From Sphingosinithalassobacter sp. CS137 (GTDB taxonomy: Bacteria; Pseudomonadota; Alphaproteobacteria; Sphingomonadales; Sphingomonadaceae), in contig NZ_CP060494.1 of NCBI RefSeq assembly GCF_014334115.1, forward strand, positions 1,456,501 through 1,520,500: a DNA stretch of 64,000 bases, in the 5' to 3' direction. Shown in pieces: positions 1 through 9,502 of this stretch. Below the pieces are notes generated by a model. That model ran no database searches and had not been told where the DNA came from. It worked only from the letters and a program-made list of their open reading frames with translations. Made by a program: the position numbers and the translations under genes. Each line of letters opens with the position of its first letter. Within the stretch, counting starts at the first letter, position 1.

Positions 1-699
1 GACGGACAGCCGATCGACTGTCTGACGATGGGCGACGGCGCGAAGCAAGTCTGGATCTACGCCCGCCAGCATCCGGGCGAGACCATGGCCGAATGGTTCA
101 TGGAAGGCGCGCTGGAGAAGCTGACCGAGCCGGGGGACACCGGCGCCCGCGCGCTGCGCGAAAAGGCGACGCTGCACCTGGTGCCCAACATGAATCCCGA
201 CGGATCGCGTCGCGGCCATCTGCGCACCAATGCGGCCGGAGTGAACCTCAATCGCGAATGGTCGAGCCCGACGCGCGAACGCAGCCCCGAAGTGCTGGCG
301 GTCCGCGATGCTATGGACGCGAGCGGCGTGGACTTCGCCATGGACGTGCACGGCGACGAGGCGATTCCCGCCAACTTCCTCGCCGGCTTCGAAGGCATCC
401 CGAGCTGGACCGACGCACACGGCGAGAAGTTTTACGAATACGCGCGGCGGCTCGCTTCGGCCACGCCCGAGTTCCAGCTCGATCTCGGCTATGAGAAGGC
501 CGCGCCCGGCAAGGCCAATCTGTCGATGTCGACCAACCAGGTGGCGGAGCGTTTCGGCGCGGTGGCGATGACACTGGAAATGCCGTTCAAGGATCATGAC
601 GCGAACGCCGATGCGCAGTTCGGCTGGAGCCCGGCACGCTGCAAGGCGCTGGCACATGCCTGCCTCGACACGCTGGCCGGGCAGCTGGACGAGATCTGA
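1..699 (+). CDS. M14 family zinc carboxypeptidase, C-terminal part (5' end outside window)
   Basis: This is a cytosolic AGBL/Nna1-type metallocarboxypeptidase that would remove C-terminal residues from peptides or proteins. The frame is open from base 1 ([10 protein letters not shown]...), so the real start lies upstream. Zinc ligands are visible: the HPGE motif (His codon 70-72, Glu codon 79-81) and the His of DVHGDE (codon 349-351). NPDG and GVNLNREW match the substrate-binding segment, and the Glu of TLEMPF (codon 577-579) is the expected catalytic base. There is no signal peptide in view, as the N-terminal domain is missing. The stop overlaps the start of the next gene (TGATG), so the two are probably co-translated. 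The natural substrate of the bacterial members is not well defined. Confidence 0.88.
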   Translation, partial: DGQPIDCLTMGDGAKQVWIYARQHPGETMAEWFMEGALEKLTEPGDTGARALREKATLHLVPNMNPDGSRRGHLRTNAAGVNLNREWSSPTRERSPEVLAVRDAMDASGVDFAMDVHGDEAIPANFLAGFEGIPSWTDAHGEKFYEYARRLASATPEFQLDLGYEKAAPGKANLSMSTNQVAERFGAVAMTLEMPFKDHDANADAQFGWSPARCKALAHACLDTLAGQLDEI

Positions 700-1154
700 T
701 GGAGGTTCGCGAAGGCGGGCTCGAGCATCCGGCGGTCATCGCGCTGCTCGAGGAGCATTTTGCCGGGATGCTCGCCGCCTCGCCGCCCGGCACGTGCCAC
801 TTCCTCGACCTGGCGAAGCTGGCGGCGCGCGACGTGACCTTCTGGACCGTGTGGGATGGCAAGACCCTGCTCGGCTGCGGCGCGCTCAAGGAGCTCGATC
901 CCTCCCATGGCGAGATCAAGTCGATGCGAACCGCCTCGGCGGCGCTTCGGCGCGGCGTGGCCGCGGCGCTGCTGGCCCGGATCGTCGAGACGGCGCAGGC
1001 GCGTGGTTATGATCGGCTGAGCCTGGAGACGGGGACGGGAACCGCATTCGAGGCAGCACACGCGCTCTATGCGCGCCACGGGTTCGAGTATTGCGCGCCC
1101 TTCGGCGACTATCAGACGACCGACTTCAACCGCTTCATGTCCCGGGCGCTCTGA
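699..1154 (+). CDS. GNAT family N-acetyltransferase
   Basis: The protein has 151 residues, the usual length of a single-domain GNAT acetyltransferase that moves acetyl from acetyl-CoA to an amine. The core is recognisable: a beta strand around GALKEL, the EIKSMR strand, an acceptor region RRGVAAALLARIVETA corresponding to the CoA-binding motif A (a degenerate R-G-V-A form), and a C-terminal segment ALYARHGFEYCAPFGDY typical of motif B. The start overlaps the stop of the M14 peptidase. The 3' end is separated by a single base from the stop of the convergent hydrolase gene. The substrate cannot be told from sequence. Confidence 0.85.
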   Translation: MEVREGGLEHPAVIALLEEHFAGMLAASPPGTCHFLDLAKLAARDVTFWTVWDGKTLLGCGALKELDPSHGEIKSMRTASAALRRGVAAALLARIVETAQARGYDRLSLETGTGTAFEAAHALYARHGFEYCAPFGDYQTTDFNRFMSRAL

Positions 1155-1155
1155 T

Positions 1156-1878
1156 CTAGACGAACAGTTCCTGAAGGAAGTCCTGCATCGCCTGCCAGCT
1201 GCGGCGATCGGCGTGTTCGTCATAGGCGAACCCGGAGCGCTCCCCTCTCGCGCTACCGTCGGTGAAGCTGTGGCCGGCGTGGCCATAGGCGTCGAGCTGC
1301 CAGTCGGCCTCTGCGGCCGTCAGTTCGGCTGCGAGTGCGACCACCGACTCGGGCGGCGCCAGCGGATCATCCCAGCCGTGGCAGATCAGCAGCTTCGCCC
1401 GGATCGGCGCGGTCACCGGATAGGGCGGCGGATCGAAGATGCCGTGGAACGAGACCACGCCGAGCACGTCGCCGCCCGACCGCGCGAGATCGAGCACCGA
1501 TTTGCCGCCGAAGCAGAATCCGATCGCAGCGCACCGTTCGGGATCGACCTGCGGCAGCGCCCGCATCGCGGCAAGCGAGGCATGTAGCCGGTCGCGCAGC
1601 AGCGGCCGGTCGGCGTTCAGCTCGTTCATGTACACGGCCGGGTCCGGGGATTCGCGCGTGGTGCGCCTGCCCCGACCATAGGTATCGCAGGCGAAGCCGA
1701 CATAGCCGAGCGCCGCCAGCGCCTCGGCCTTTTCATTGTCGGCTTCCTTCTGCCCAAGCACATTGGGCACGATCATCACGCCGGGCCGCTGCCGCGCCCA
1801 TTCGTCGTCATAGGCAGCGACGCCTTCGAAAGGGCCGTCCGGCCCGTCGTACACGATCGTTTCGCGCCGGATCGTCAT
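1156..1878 (-). CDS. Dienelactone hydrolase family protein
   Basis: This is a 240-residue alpha/beta hydrolase of the dienelactone hydrolase family. The nucleophile is Cys122 in GFCFGG, as in true DLH enzymes. Asp171 in the HGWDDP segment and His203 in HAGHSF complete the Cys-Asp-His triad. The length is typical. An in-frame extension upstream is possible, but the start [10 protein letters not shown] at 1878 matches the family N-terminus and leaves room for a promoter divergent from gpmA. No aromatic-degradation genes surround it, so it is more likely a general carboxyl-ester hydrolase than a chlorocatechol pathway enzyme. Confidence 0.85.
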   Translation of the reverse strand: MTIRRETIVYDGPDGPFEGVAAYDDEWARQRPGVMIVPNVLGQKEADNEKAEALAALGYVGFACDTYGRGRRTTRESPDPAVYMNELNADRPLLRDRLHASLAAMRALPQVDPERCAAIGFCFGGKSVLDLARSGGDVLGVVSFHGIFDPPPYPVTAPIRAKLLICHGWDDPLAPPESVVALAAELTAAEADWQLDAYGHAGHSFTDGSARGERSGFAYDEHADRRSWQAMQDFLQELFV

Positions 1879-1948
1879 CGCTCGCTCCCGCGTTGCCCTC
1901 AGCGCACCAAACGCTAGAGACGGGGCAACCCGACTGCAAGGAGATGCC

Positions 1949-2635
1949 ATGCCCACGCTCGTCCTCATCCGCCACGGCCAGTCCGCCTGGAATCTGGAGA
2001 ACCGCTTCACCGGATGGTGGGACGTGGACCTGACCGAAAAGGGCGAGAAAGAGGCCTGGGCAGCGGGCGAGCTGCTCCGCGAAAAGGGCTTCGATTTCGA
2101 CATCGCCTACACCAGCTTCCAGACGCGCGCGATCAAGACGCTCCACCTCGCGCTGGAGGCGATGGGGCGACTGTGGCTGCCCGAAGTGAAGAGCTGGAAG
2201 CTGAACGAGCGCCATTATGGCGGGCTCACCGGACTGGACAAGGCGGAGACCGCCGCCAAGCACGGCGACGAGCAGGTGCATCTGTGGCGCCGCAGCTTCG
2301 ACATCCCGCCCCCGCTGCCCGAGGAAGGCACGCCGTGGGATCTGTCGAAGGACGTGCGCTATCGCGGCGTTCCGATCCCGCAGACCGAGAGCCTGAAGGA
2401 CACGATCGCCCGCGTGCTTCCTTATTGGGAGGAGCGGATCGCTCCCGACATTCGGGCCGGCAAGCGCGTGGTGATTTCCGCCCACGGCAATTCGCTGCGC
2501 GCGCTGGTGAAGCATCTGTCGGGCATCTCGGACGAGGAGATCCCGGGGCTCGAGATTCCGACCGGCCAGCCGCTGGTCTATCAGCTCGACGACGAGCTGC
2601 GCGAAGTGGAGCGCTATTATCTGAGCGAGCGCTGA
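1949..2635 (+). CDS. gpmA: 2,3-bisphosphoglycerate-dependent phosphoglycerate mutase
   Basis: This enzyme interconverts 3- and 2-phosphoglycerate in glycolysis. The 228 residues match the family length. The phosphohistidine motif [10 protein letters not shown] gives catalytic His9, Glu87 lies in LNERHYGG, and the second active-site His is in [23 protein letters not shown] is a family signature. A strong ribosome-binding site (AAGGAG, just before 1949) supports the start. The gene diverges from the dienelactone hydrolase gene and is followed about 92 bp later by purE. Confidence 0.97.
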   Translation: MPTLVLIRHGQSAWNLENRFTGWWDVDLTEKGEKEAWAAGELLREKGFDFDIAYTSFQTRAIKTLHLALEAMGRLWLPEVKSWKLNERHYGGLTGLDKAETAAKHGDEQVHLWRRSFDIPPPLPEEGTPWDLSKDVRYRGVPIPQTESLKDTIARVLPYWEERIAPDIRAGKRVVISAHGNSLRALVKHLSGISDEEIPGLEIPTGQPLVYQLDDELREVERYYLSER

Positions 2636-2654
2636 GGCGCCGGCGCGAACGGCC

Positions 2655-2680
2655 GGGCACGGGCACCCATTGCCCTGCCC
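2655..2680 (+). terminator. GC-rich hairpin between gpmA and purE (possible weak terminator)
   Basis: GGGC-AC-GGGCA pairs with TGCCC-T-GCCC around a five-base loop, giving about nine base pairs with one small internal loop. No T-run follows, so this may only slow transcription or stabilise the gpmA 3' end. Confidence 0.3.
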
Positions 2681-2727
2681 CGCCGCCGCGATTAGGAACC
2701 GACGCTTCCTCGGGCATTCGGGCGGAC

Positions 2728-3209
<482 letters not shown>

Positions 3210-3213
<4 letters not shown>

Positions 3214-4277
3214 AGGCGCTTCCTCCCGGCTCCACCATCGGCATCCTGGGTGCCGGCCAGCTCGGCCGGATGCTCTCGGTCGCGGCGGCGCAGCTCGGCT
3301 ATCGCACGCATATTTTCGCACCCGACAGCGGGCCGGCAAACGACGTGAGCGCCGGCTATACTCGCGGCGCCTATGACGACGCCGAGGCGCTGGCGGTGTT
3401 CGGGTCGCATTGTGACGTCGTCACCTATGAGTTCGAGAATGTCGCCGCCGATCCGATCGCCGAGCTCGGGCGGCACGTGCCGGTACATCCCTCGCCCGGC
3501 GCACTGGCGATCGCGCAGGACCGCATCGAGGAGAAGCGCTTCGTCGCGGAGATGGGCGGCCGCACGGCGCCGTGGCGCCCCGTGCGCTCGCCCGCCGAGC
3601 TCGACCAGGCGCTCGCTGAGATCGGCTGCCCTGCGATCCTGAAGACCACCCGCTTCGGCTATGACGGCAAGGGGCAGGCGCGGCTGATGGGGCCGCACGA
3701 CGCGGCGGCGGCCTGGGAAGCCATCGGGGCGCGACCTGCGATCCTCGAGGCGCTGGTGGCGTTCGAGCATGAGTTCTCGATCGTGCTGGCGCGCGGCGCC
3801 GACGGCACGACCGCCAGCTGGCCGCCGCCGCTCAACGAGCATCGCAACGGCATCCTCGCGCGCTCGACCGTGCCCGCTCCGGCGGCGGTCGCGGCGCAAT
3901 GGACCGAAGCCGCGGCACTCGCCGGGCGGGTGGCCGAGGCACTCGGCTATGTCGGTGTCCTGACGCTCGAATTCTTCGCGAGCGCGGACGGGCCGGTCTT
4001 CAACGAAATGGCGCCGCGCGTGCACAATAGCGGCCACTGGACGATCGAAGGCGCCGTCACCTCGCAGTTCGAGAATCATATCCGCGCGATCTGCGGGCTG
4101 CCGCTCGGCCCGACGGGGCTTGCCGGCACGCGCGTGGAGATGGAGAATCTGATCGGTGCGCAAGCCGATGCCTGGCTCACCCTTGCCGCCGAGCCGGGTG
4201 CGCACCTCCATCTCTACGGCAAGAGCGAGGCCCGGCCCGGACGCAAGATGGGGCACGTCACACGGGTGGAGCGCTAG
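3210..4277 (+). CDS. purK: 5-(carboxyamino)imidazole ribonucleotide synthase
   Basis: PurK is an ATP-grasp enzyme that carboxylates AIR with bicarbonate to give N5-CAIR for PurE. The 355 residues begin MKALPPGST, followed by the nucleotide-like fold [11 protein letters not shown] (11-21). The PurK hallmark [11 protein letters not shown] lies at 146-156, and [14 protein letters not shown] near the C-terminal side of the ATP-grasp domain. The start overlaps the purE stop by ATGA. A strong hairpin with T/A tracts (4335-4374) lies just downstream. Confidence 0.97.
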
Positions 4278-4334
4278 AAGCCGCGATCCGGGCGGGGGGT
4301 GCCAATCCTTCGCCTTCAATCCAGAGCCCGCACG

Positions 4335-4374
4335 AAAAAGGGCCCGGCTCCTCGGCGGAACCGGACCCCTTTTT
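4335..4374. terminator. Bidirectional intrinsic terminator between purK and the small-protein gene
   Basis: AAAAAGGG-C-CCGG-C-TCC pairs with GGA-A-CCGG-A-CCCC-TTTTT. The stem is flanked by an A-run on one side and a T-run on the other, so it can stop transcripts from purK (+) and from the convergent gene at 4394 (-). Confidence 0.85.
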
Positions 4375-4393
4375 CGCTACGTAGCGCGTCCGC

Positions 4394-4696
4394 TCAGGCC
4401 TGGCGCACGCCGGTCAGCGGGAAGCTGCCGAACGCGCCAGCCTTCACCGTGCCGCTCAGCGTGTCGCCGTCGACGGTCGCTTCGCAGTCGAGCGTCATCG
4501 GCATCGGCACCGTGACGTCGACCTTGAACTTGATCGTGTCGCCGGCAACCGTGCCGTCCTTGATGTCGGTGGTGCCCATCCCGCCCGAGAAGGTACCGGT
4601 GAAGGTATCGCCCGAGCTGTTGACCGTGAGCGTCGCCTTCTGGTCGCCCATCGGGCTCTTGGTCACGGTTTCCCAGGTGCCGTCCACATTGGCCAT
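4394..4696 (-). CDS. Small beta-rich protein of unknown function
   Basis: The protein has 100 residues and no signal peptide or membrane segment. It consists of alternating strands rich in Thr, Gly and Asp (GDTFTGTFSG, DGTVAGDTIKF, GDTLSGTVK), a pattern seen in uncharacterised proteins that look like half beta-barrels. It has one Cys. It starts 24 bp after the stop of the M16 peptidase gene, with its own good RBS (AGGAGAG), so it is likely the last gene of a two-gene operon. Function is not known. It could bind a hydrophobic ligand, but this is only a guess from the strand pattern. Confidence 0.75.
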   Translation of the reverse strand: MANVDGTWETVTKSPMGDQKATLTVNSSGDTFTGTFSGGMGTTDIKDGTVAGDTIKFKVDVTVPMPMTLDCEATVDGDTLSGTVKAGAFGSFPLTGVRQA

Positions 4697-4720
4697 GATC
4701 GTCTCTCCTGCGTCAGGGGT

Positions 4721-7603
4721 TCATTCGGCTTCGGACGCCGCACCGGCGACCGACGCTGCAGGCACCACCTCGACAGGCAGGCCGATGCTGTCAAGCTGCG
4801 GGCGCACGGTCGAGGCATCGCCGACGACGACCCAGACGAAGTCGTTCGGGTCGAGAGCCGCGCGTGCCGCAGCGTCAAGCTGCTCGCGGGTGAGGCCACG
4901 ATATTTTTGCGCGATCGTCTCGTAATAATCGTCCGGACGGCCGAAGAGATCGTTCTGCTGCATCGCCGAGAGCACGGCGTCGCTGGCTTCGAATCCGCCG
5001 GCCAGCTCACGAACGTTGCCGTTGATCGTCCGCTGAAACTCGACGGGCGTGATCCCCTCGTCCGAAAGGAACGCCGCGATTTCCCGGCGCAGCGACACGA
5101 TCGCCTCGCCGGTCTTGTCGGCCTGCACCGGCGCCTGGATGATGTAGGGCACGCTGTTCTCGTAGCGCTGGACGTAGCCGCCGGCTCCATAGGACCAATG
5201 TTTCTCCTCGCGCAGATCCATGTTGATGCGCGAGAGGAAATCGCTGCCCAGCACGTCGTTCGCGGTGAGCACCGGCAGCAGCTCGTCGCGGCTCGACAGC
5301 TCGGTAAGCTGACCGCCCAGAATCAGCGACTGCGGCGAATCGGGGCGGTCGATCAGCAGGATTCGCGGGCTGGCCTGAACGGCGGCGCCGTCGAATGCCT
5401 TTGCGGCGGCGGCACCGGCTGGGGACCAGTCGGCGAATTCCGCTTCGAGCGCCGCCTGCACTTCGGCCAGCGGGCGATCGCTCACCACGAAGATCTTGAG
5501 CTTCTCCGGCCGGAGCCATGCCTGGTGGAAGGCGGCGAGATCGTCGCGGGTCATCGCCTGCACCGCCTGCGGATCCCCGCTGCCCGCGCCCAGCTTCGCA
5601 TAAGGCGAGGCCGAGCCATAGACGAGCGGCGGCAATGCGCGCATGCCGAGCGCACCCGGATTGGTCAGCTCGGCCGAAATGCCCGCCAGAAGCTGGCTGC
5701 GCAGCCGCTCGACTTCCGCCGGAGCGAACGCCGGATTGCGGACGACGTCGGCCAGCAGATCGACCGACCCGGCAAGATTGGGGCTCGGCGTGTACAGCGT
5801 CACGATCGTCCGGTCGGCGGTGCTGCTCGTGCCGATCTCGGCACCGAGCCGCTCCTTGGCCTCGGCCAGCGCAACGGCATTGCGGCTCTGCGTGCCCTCA
5901 CTCATCACCGAAAGCATCAGCGACTGGAGGCCCAGCTTGTCGGCCGGATCGGCGACTCGGCCCGCGTCGAAGCTGAGCGCCATCTGCGTGATCGGCACCG
6001 CGTCGCGCTGCGCATAGACGAGCTCGATTCCGTTGCCGAGCCGGGTGCGCGTAACGTCCGGGAAGTCGAGGTCGCCGATCTCGCCGACGGCGGGCATTGC
6101 CCCGCGCGTTCCGGGCGCAGGCCCCTCCTCGGGTCCAGCGGCGACCGTCTGGCCCGCAGGCGGCTCGGCCGGAGCCTCGCCCGCTTCGACATATTGCTCC
6201 TCGCGCGCACCCGGCACGACAGTGAGCTGATAGAAGGGCTGATCGAGCCATTCGCGGGCAGCCGCCTGCACTTCTGCCGGCGTCGTCGACGCCAGCTCGG
6301 CGAGCTCGCGCTTGTAGAAGGCCGGATCGTCCGAATAGAGCGCGCCCTGCGCCAGCGCCACCGCCTTGCCGCCGAAGCCGCCAACCGACTCGAGCCCGGC
6401 GAGCTGCCGGGCCATGGTGCTCGTGGCGACGCGCTGGACTTCATCGGCGGTCGGTCCCTCGGCGAGGAACTCTGCGACGATCTGGTCGAGACGTGCTTCC
6501 ACGGTCGCCGGATCGACGCCGGGGCGCACGTCGACCGTCACGTCGAAGGTGCCGGTCTGGGCCATGGTATCGGCATCGGCACTGACCCGCACCGCGAGCT
6601 GCTCGTCGCGCACCAGCACATTGTCGAGCCGCGAGCTCGAAAGCCCGCCGAGCACGCCGCCGGCGATCTTAAGCGCAGTCGCATCCTCATGGTTGAGGCT
6701 GGGAATCTGCCAGATGCGATAGATGCGCGCGGTGGCGACGCGATCGTTCATCGTCTCCTTGATCGTGGCCGGGATCGGCCGCGGCGTCACCTCCGGAAGC
6801 ACGCTTTCCGGCCCGCTCGGGATTTCGCCGAAATATTTCTCGACCAGCGGGCGCGCCTCGGCGGCGTCGACGTCGCCGGCGAGCACGAGGATCGCGTTGT
6901 TCGGGCCATAGTGCGAGCGGAACCAGCTGCGCACGTCCTTGAGGCTGGCGGCATCCAGATCGGCCATCGAGCCGATCGGCGAATGGCTGTAGGGATGTCC
7001 CTCGCCGAACACGCCTTCGAGGATGTTGTACCAGGCGAGGCCATAGGGCTGGTTGTCGCCCTGGCGCTTCTCGTTCTGGACGACGCCGCGCTGCTCATCG
7101 AGCACCCCCTGGGTGACGGCGCCGAGCAGATAGCCCATGCGGTCGCTCTCGAGGAACAGCGCGCGCTCGAGCGCCGGGCGCGGAACCGTCTCGAAATAGT
7201 TGGTGCGATCGAACGAAGTGGTGCCGTTGAAATCGGTCGCACCCACTTCGCGCAGCGGCTCGAAGAAATCGCCCGGGGCGTTCTCCGAGCCGTTGAACAT
7301 CAGATGCTCGAACAGATGCGCGAAGCCGGTGCGGCCCTCGGGCTCATGCTTCGAACCGACGTCATACCAAGTCGAAACCGCGACGATCGGCGCCTTGCGA
7401 TCCTCGTGCACGATGACGCGCAGCCCGTTGGGCAGCGTGAATTCCTCATAGGGAATATCGATCGCGCGGGCGAGTTCGGAAACCGGCGCTGGTGCGGGCG
7501 CATCGGATGCCTGCTGCGCGGAAGCGACCGGCGCCGTGGCGGGAACTGCCGTGATCGCGAGCGCGCACGTGGTCACGCTCAGAAAGGTGAGGAACGTCTT
7601 CAT
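4721..7603 (-). CDS. Secreted M16 (insulinase/pitrilysin-like) zinc metalloprotease, two-domain
   Basis: This 960-residue periplasmic protease has a signal peptide (MKTFLTFLSV..., cleavage near ASAQQ, about residue 30). The first M16 domain carries the inverted zinc motif HLFEH at 96-100 and the distal ligand Glu178 in QNEKR. The second half repeats the M16 fold but has no HxxEH, so it is the usual inactive half that helps clamp the substrate. The start at 7603 follows a good RBS (AAGGGG) and gives a proper signal peptide. The gene diverges from an M28 peptidase. A possible promoter is -35 TTGCAG (7663-7658) and -10 TATGGT (7641-7636) with 16 bp spacing, low confidence. Confidence 0.92.
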   Translation of the reverse strand: MKTFLTFLSVTTCALAITAVPATAPVASAQQASDAPAPAPVSELARAIDIPYEEFTLPNGLRVIVHEDRKAPIVAVSTWYDVGSKHEPEGRTGFAHLFEHLMFNGSENAPGDFFEPLREVGATDFNGTTSFDRTNYFETVPRPALERALFLESDRMGYLLGAVTQGVLDEQRGVVQNEKRQGDNQPYGLAWYNILEGVFGEGHPYSHSPIGSMADLDAASLKDVRSWFRSHYGPNNAILVLAGDVDAAEARPLVEKYFGEIPSGPESVLPEVTPRPIPATIKETMNDRVATARIYRIWQIPSLNHEDATALKIAGGVLGGLSSSRLDNVLVRDEQLAVRVSADADTMAQTGTFDVTVDVRPGVDPATVEARLDQIVAEFLAEGPTADEVQRVATSTMARQLAGLESVGGFGGKAVALAQGALYSDDPAFYKRELAELASTTPAEVQAAAREWLDQPFYQLTVVPGAREEQYVEAGEAPAEPPAGQTVAAGPEEGPAPGTRGAMPAVGEIGDLDFPDVTRTRLGNGIELVYAQRDAVPITQMALSFDAGRVADPADKLGLQSLMLSVMSEGTQSRNAVALAEAKERLGAEIGTSSTADRTIVTLYTPSPNLAGSVDLLADVVRNPAFAPAEVERLRSQLLAGISAELTNPGALGMRALPPLVYGSASPYAKLGAGSGDPQAVQAMTRDDLAAFHQAWLRPEKLKIFVVSDRPLAEVQAALEAEFADWSPAGAAAAKAFDGAAVQASPRILLIDRPDSPQSLILGGQLTELSSRDELLPVLTANDVLGSDFLSRINMDLREEKHWSYGAGGYVQRYENSVPYIIQAPVQADKTGEAIVSLRREIAAFLSDEGITPVEFQRTINGNVRELAGGFEASDAVLSAMQQNDLFGRPDDYYETIAQKYRGLTREQLDAAARAALDPNDFVWVVVGDASTVRPQLDSIGLPVEVVPAASVAGAASEAE

Positions 7604-7759
7604 TGCTGCCCCTTCGGGAATCGTCGAATGAAGCGACCATAGTCCGGCTGCCCGCCGCTGCAACTGCAAAGCGTGTTGTGGACGCAAGCCACCTTGCGCG
7701 GCGGCGGAATGGCGATAGGTTGCCGCCTGCAACCGCTATTTCCCCGGGGGAGCCCTTTC

Positions 7760-9400
7760 ATGCGCATGCCGCTGTTTCTGACGGCGATCTCGCTGGCACT
7801 CGTGCCTGCGACCGCCATCGCCCAAACCGCCGAACCCAGCTTCTCGCCCCAGCGCGTGAAGGCCGATGTCGAGTTCCTTGCCAGCGACGAGCTGGAGGGC
7901 CGCAACGCCGGTACCGAAGGCTATGAAGTCGCTGCCCGCTTCGTCGCCACGCGCTTCGAGGCGATGGGGCTTCAGCCTGGTGGCACCGACGGCGGCTGGT
8001 ATCAGCAAGTGCCGCTGGCGAACGTCGCGCTCGATCCCGCCAACCCACCGTCGCTCACCATCGGGCAGCAGCGTTTCGCGAGCGGCGAGCACATCCTGAT
8101 GGGCGCGGGCAGCCGGATCAACGAAGCGCAGCAGAGCGTGAACGGCGAAGTCGTCTTCGTCGGCCACGGCTTCGAATCCGAGGCGCTAGGGCTCGATCCC
8201 TATGCGGGCGTCGATGCGCGCGGCAAGTTCGTGGCGATGCTCGTCGGAACGCCGGCGAACCTGACGCCCGAACAGCAGCAGGCGCTGCAAGGCGTGGACC
8301 GCAACGAAATCGCGGCCGAACATGGCGCGATCGGCGTGTTGATGCTGGTGCGGCCGCAGGATCTTCAGCAATTCCCCTGGGCGATGGCTTCACGCTATTT
8401 CGCGCGGCCGCAGACCAACTGGGTGGATGCGGCGGGCAATGTCGGCGGCGAGCCGGCGGGCAACATCCGCATTGGTGCCTATCTCGACCAGACGGCGACG
8501 GAAGCGCTGTTCGAAGGCGCGCAGATGTCCGCGGAACAAATCTATGCAGCCGCCGAGGCAGGCGACCTGCGCAGTTTCCAGCTCGCGCAGCCGGTGCTCG
8601 CCAAGCGCAACATCGTCGTGACCCGGCTCGACAGCCCGAACGTGATCGGCATCCTGCCCGGCAGCGACCCGGCGGTAGCCAACGAGACGGTGCTGCTTTC
8701 TGCGCACCTCGACCACGATGGCGTCGACACCGCGCTCGCCGGCGACCAAATCTACAACGGCGCGATGGACAATGCCGCCGGCACTGCGACGATGCTGGAA
8801 GCCGCGCGCGCCTTCATGGAAAGCGGCACGCGTCCTCGCCGATCGATCATGTTCGTCGCGCTGACCGCCGAGGAAGACGGGCTGCTCGGTTCCGAATATC
8901 TCGCCAAGCATCCGGTGAATCCGCAGGCGAACATCGTCGCGAACGTCAATCTGGACATGCCGGTCCTGCTCTATGACTTCACCGACGTGGTCGCGTTCGG
9001 CGCCGAGCATTCGACGCTGGGGCCGATCGTCGAGGCGGCAGCGGCGCGCGCCGACGTCACGCTCTCGCCCGATCCGATGCCCGAGGAGAATCTGTTCGTC
9101 CGATCGGATCACTACAGCTTCGTGAAGGAAGGCATCCCGTCGGTGTTCCTCGTCACCGGATTTCAGAACGGCGGCGAAGAGGCGTTCCGCACCTTCCTCG
9201 CGACGCATTATCACAAGGTGTCGGACCAGACCGACCTTCCCTTCAACTGGGAGGCAGGCGCCAAGTTCGCGCGGATCAACTATCTGATCGCGCGCGAGAT
9301 CGCGAACACCGAACAGACGCCGCGCTGGTACGAAGGCAATCAATATGGCGAGCGCTACGCTCCGGACGCGCCCAAGGCACCGGCGCCGGCCGCCGAATAG
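7760..9400 (+). CDS. Secreted M28 family zinc aminopeptidase/carboxypeptidase
   Basis: This 546-residue protein has a signal peptide with likely cleavage after ATAIA (about residue 21). A protease-associated insert lies in the middle. The M28 co-catalytic zinc site is visible: His316 and neighbours in SAHLDHDG, Asp in GAMDNAAG, Glu-Glu in TAEEDG, Asp in NLDMP, and the last His in DHYSF. The start MRMPLF at 7760 follows GGGGGAG; an ATG two codons later is an alternative. It is probably a periplasmic peptidase working alongside the divergent M16 enzyme. The exact specificity is unknown. Confidence 0.92.
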   Translation: MRMPLFLTAISLALVPATAIAQTAEPSFSPQRVKADVEFLASDELEGRNAGTEGYEVAARFVATRFEAMGLQPGGTDGGWYQQVPLANVALDPANPPSLTIGQQRFASGEHILMGAGSRINEAQQSVNGEVVFVGHGFESEALGLDPYAGVDARGKFVAMLVGTPANLTPEQQQALQGVDRNEIAAEHGAIGVLMLVRPQDLQQFPWAMASRYFARPQTNWVDAAGNVGGEPAGNIRIGAYLDQTATEALFEGAQMSAEQIYAAAEAGDLRSFQLAQPVLAKRNIVVTRLDSPNVIGILPGSDPAVANETVLLSAHLDHDGVDTALAGDQIYNGAMDNAAGTATMLEAARAFMESGTRPRRSIMFVALTAEEDGLLGSEYLAKHPVNPQANIVANVNLDMPVLLYDFTDVVAFGAEHSTLGPIVEAAAARADVTLSPDPMPEENLFVRSDHYSFVKEGIPSVFLVTGFQNGGEEAFRTFLATHYHKVSDQTDLPFNWEAGAKFARINYLIAREIANTEQTPRWYEGNQYGERYAPDAPKAPAPAAE

Positions 9401-9421
9401 TCTTTTGCCGAGGAGCTGAAG

Positions 9422-9460
9422 GGGGGAGCGGAGGCCGAGTGCTTCCGCTCCCCCTTTTTT
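9422..9460 (+). terminator. Intrinsic terminator after the M28 peptidase gene
   Basis: GGGGGAGCGGA pairs with TCCGCTCCCCC and is followed directly by six T. It lies 21 bp after the stop codon. The stem could also act on the convergent acylase gene, but there is no T-run on that strand. Confidence 0.9.
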
Positions 9461-9502
9461 GCGCGCCGGATGCGCTTCGCCCGTGCGGGGACGGGCTTCG
9501 GA

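Noticed and set aside
4907..7642. Open frame of over 900 codons opposite the M16 peptidase gene
   Set aside because: Arg/His/Leu-rich product without motifs; it mirrors a strong, motif-bearing gene in GC-rich DNA.
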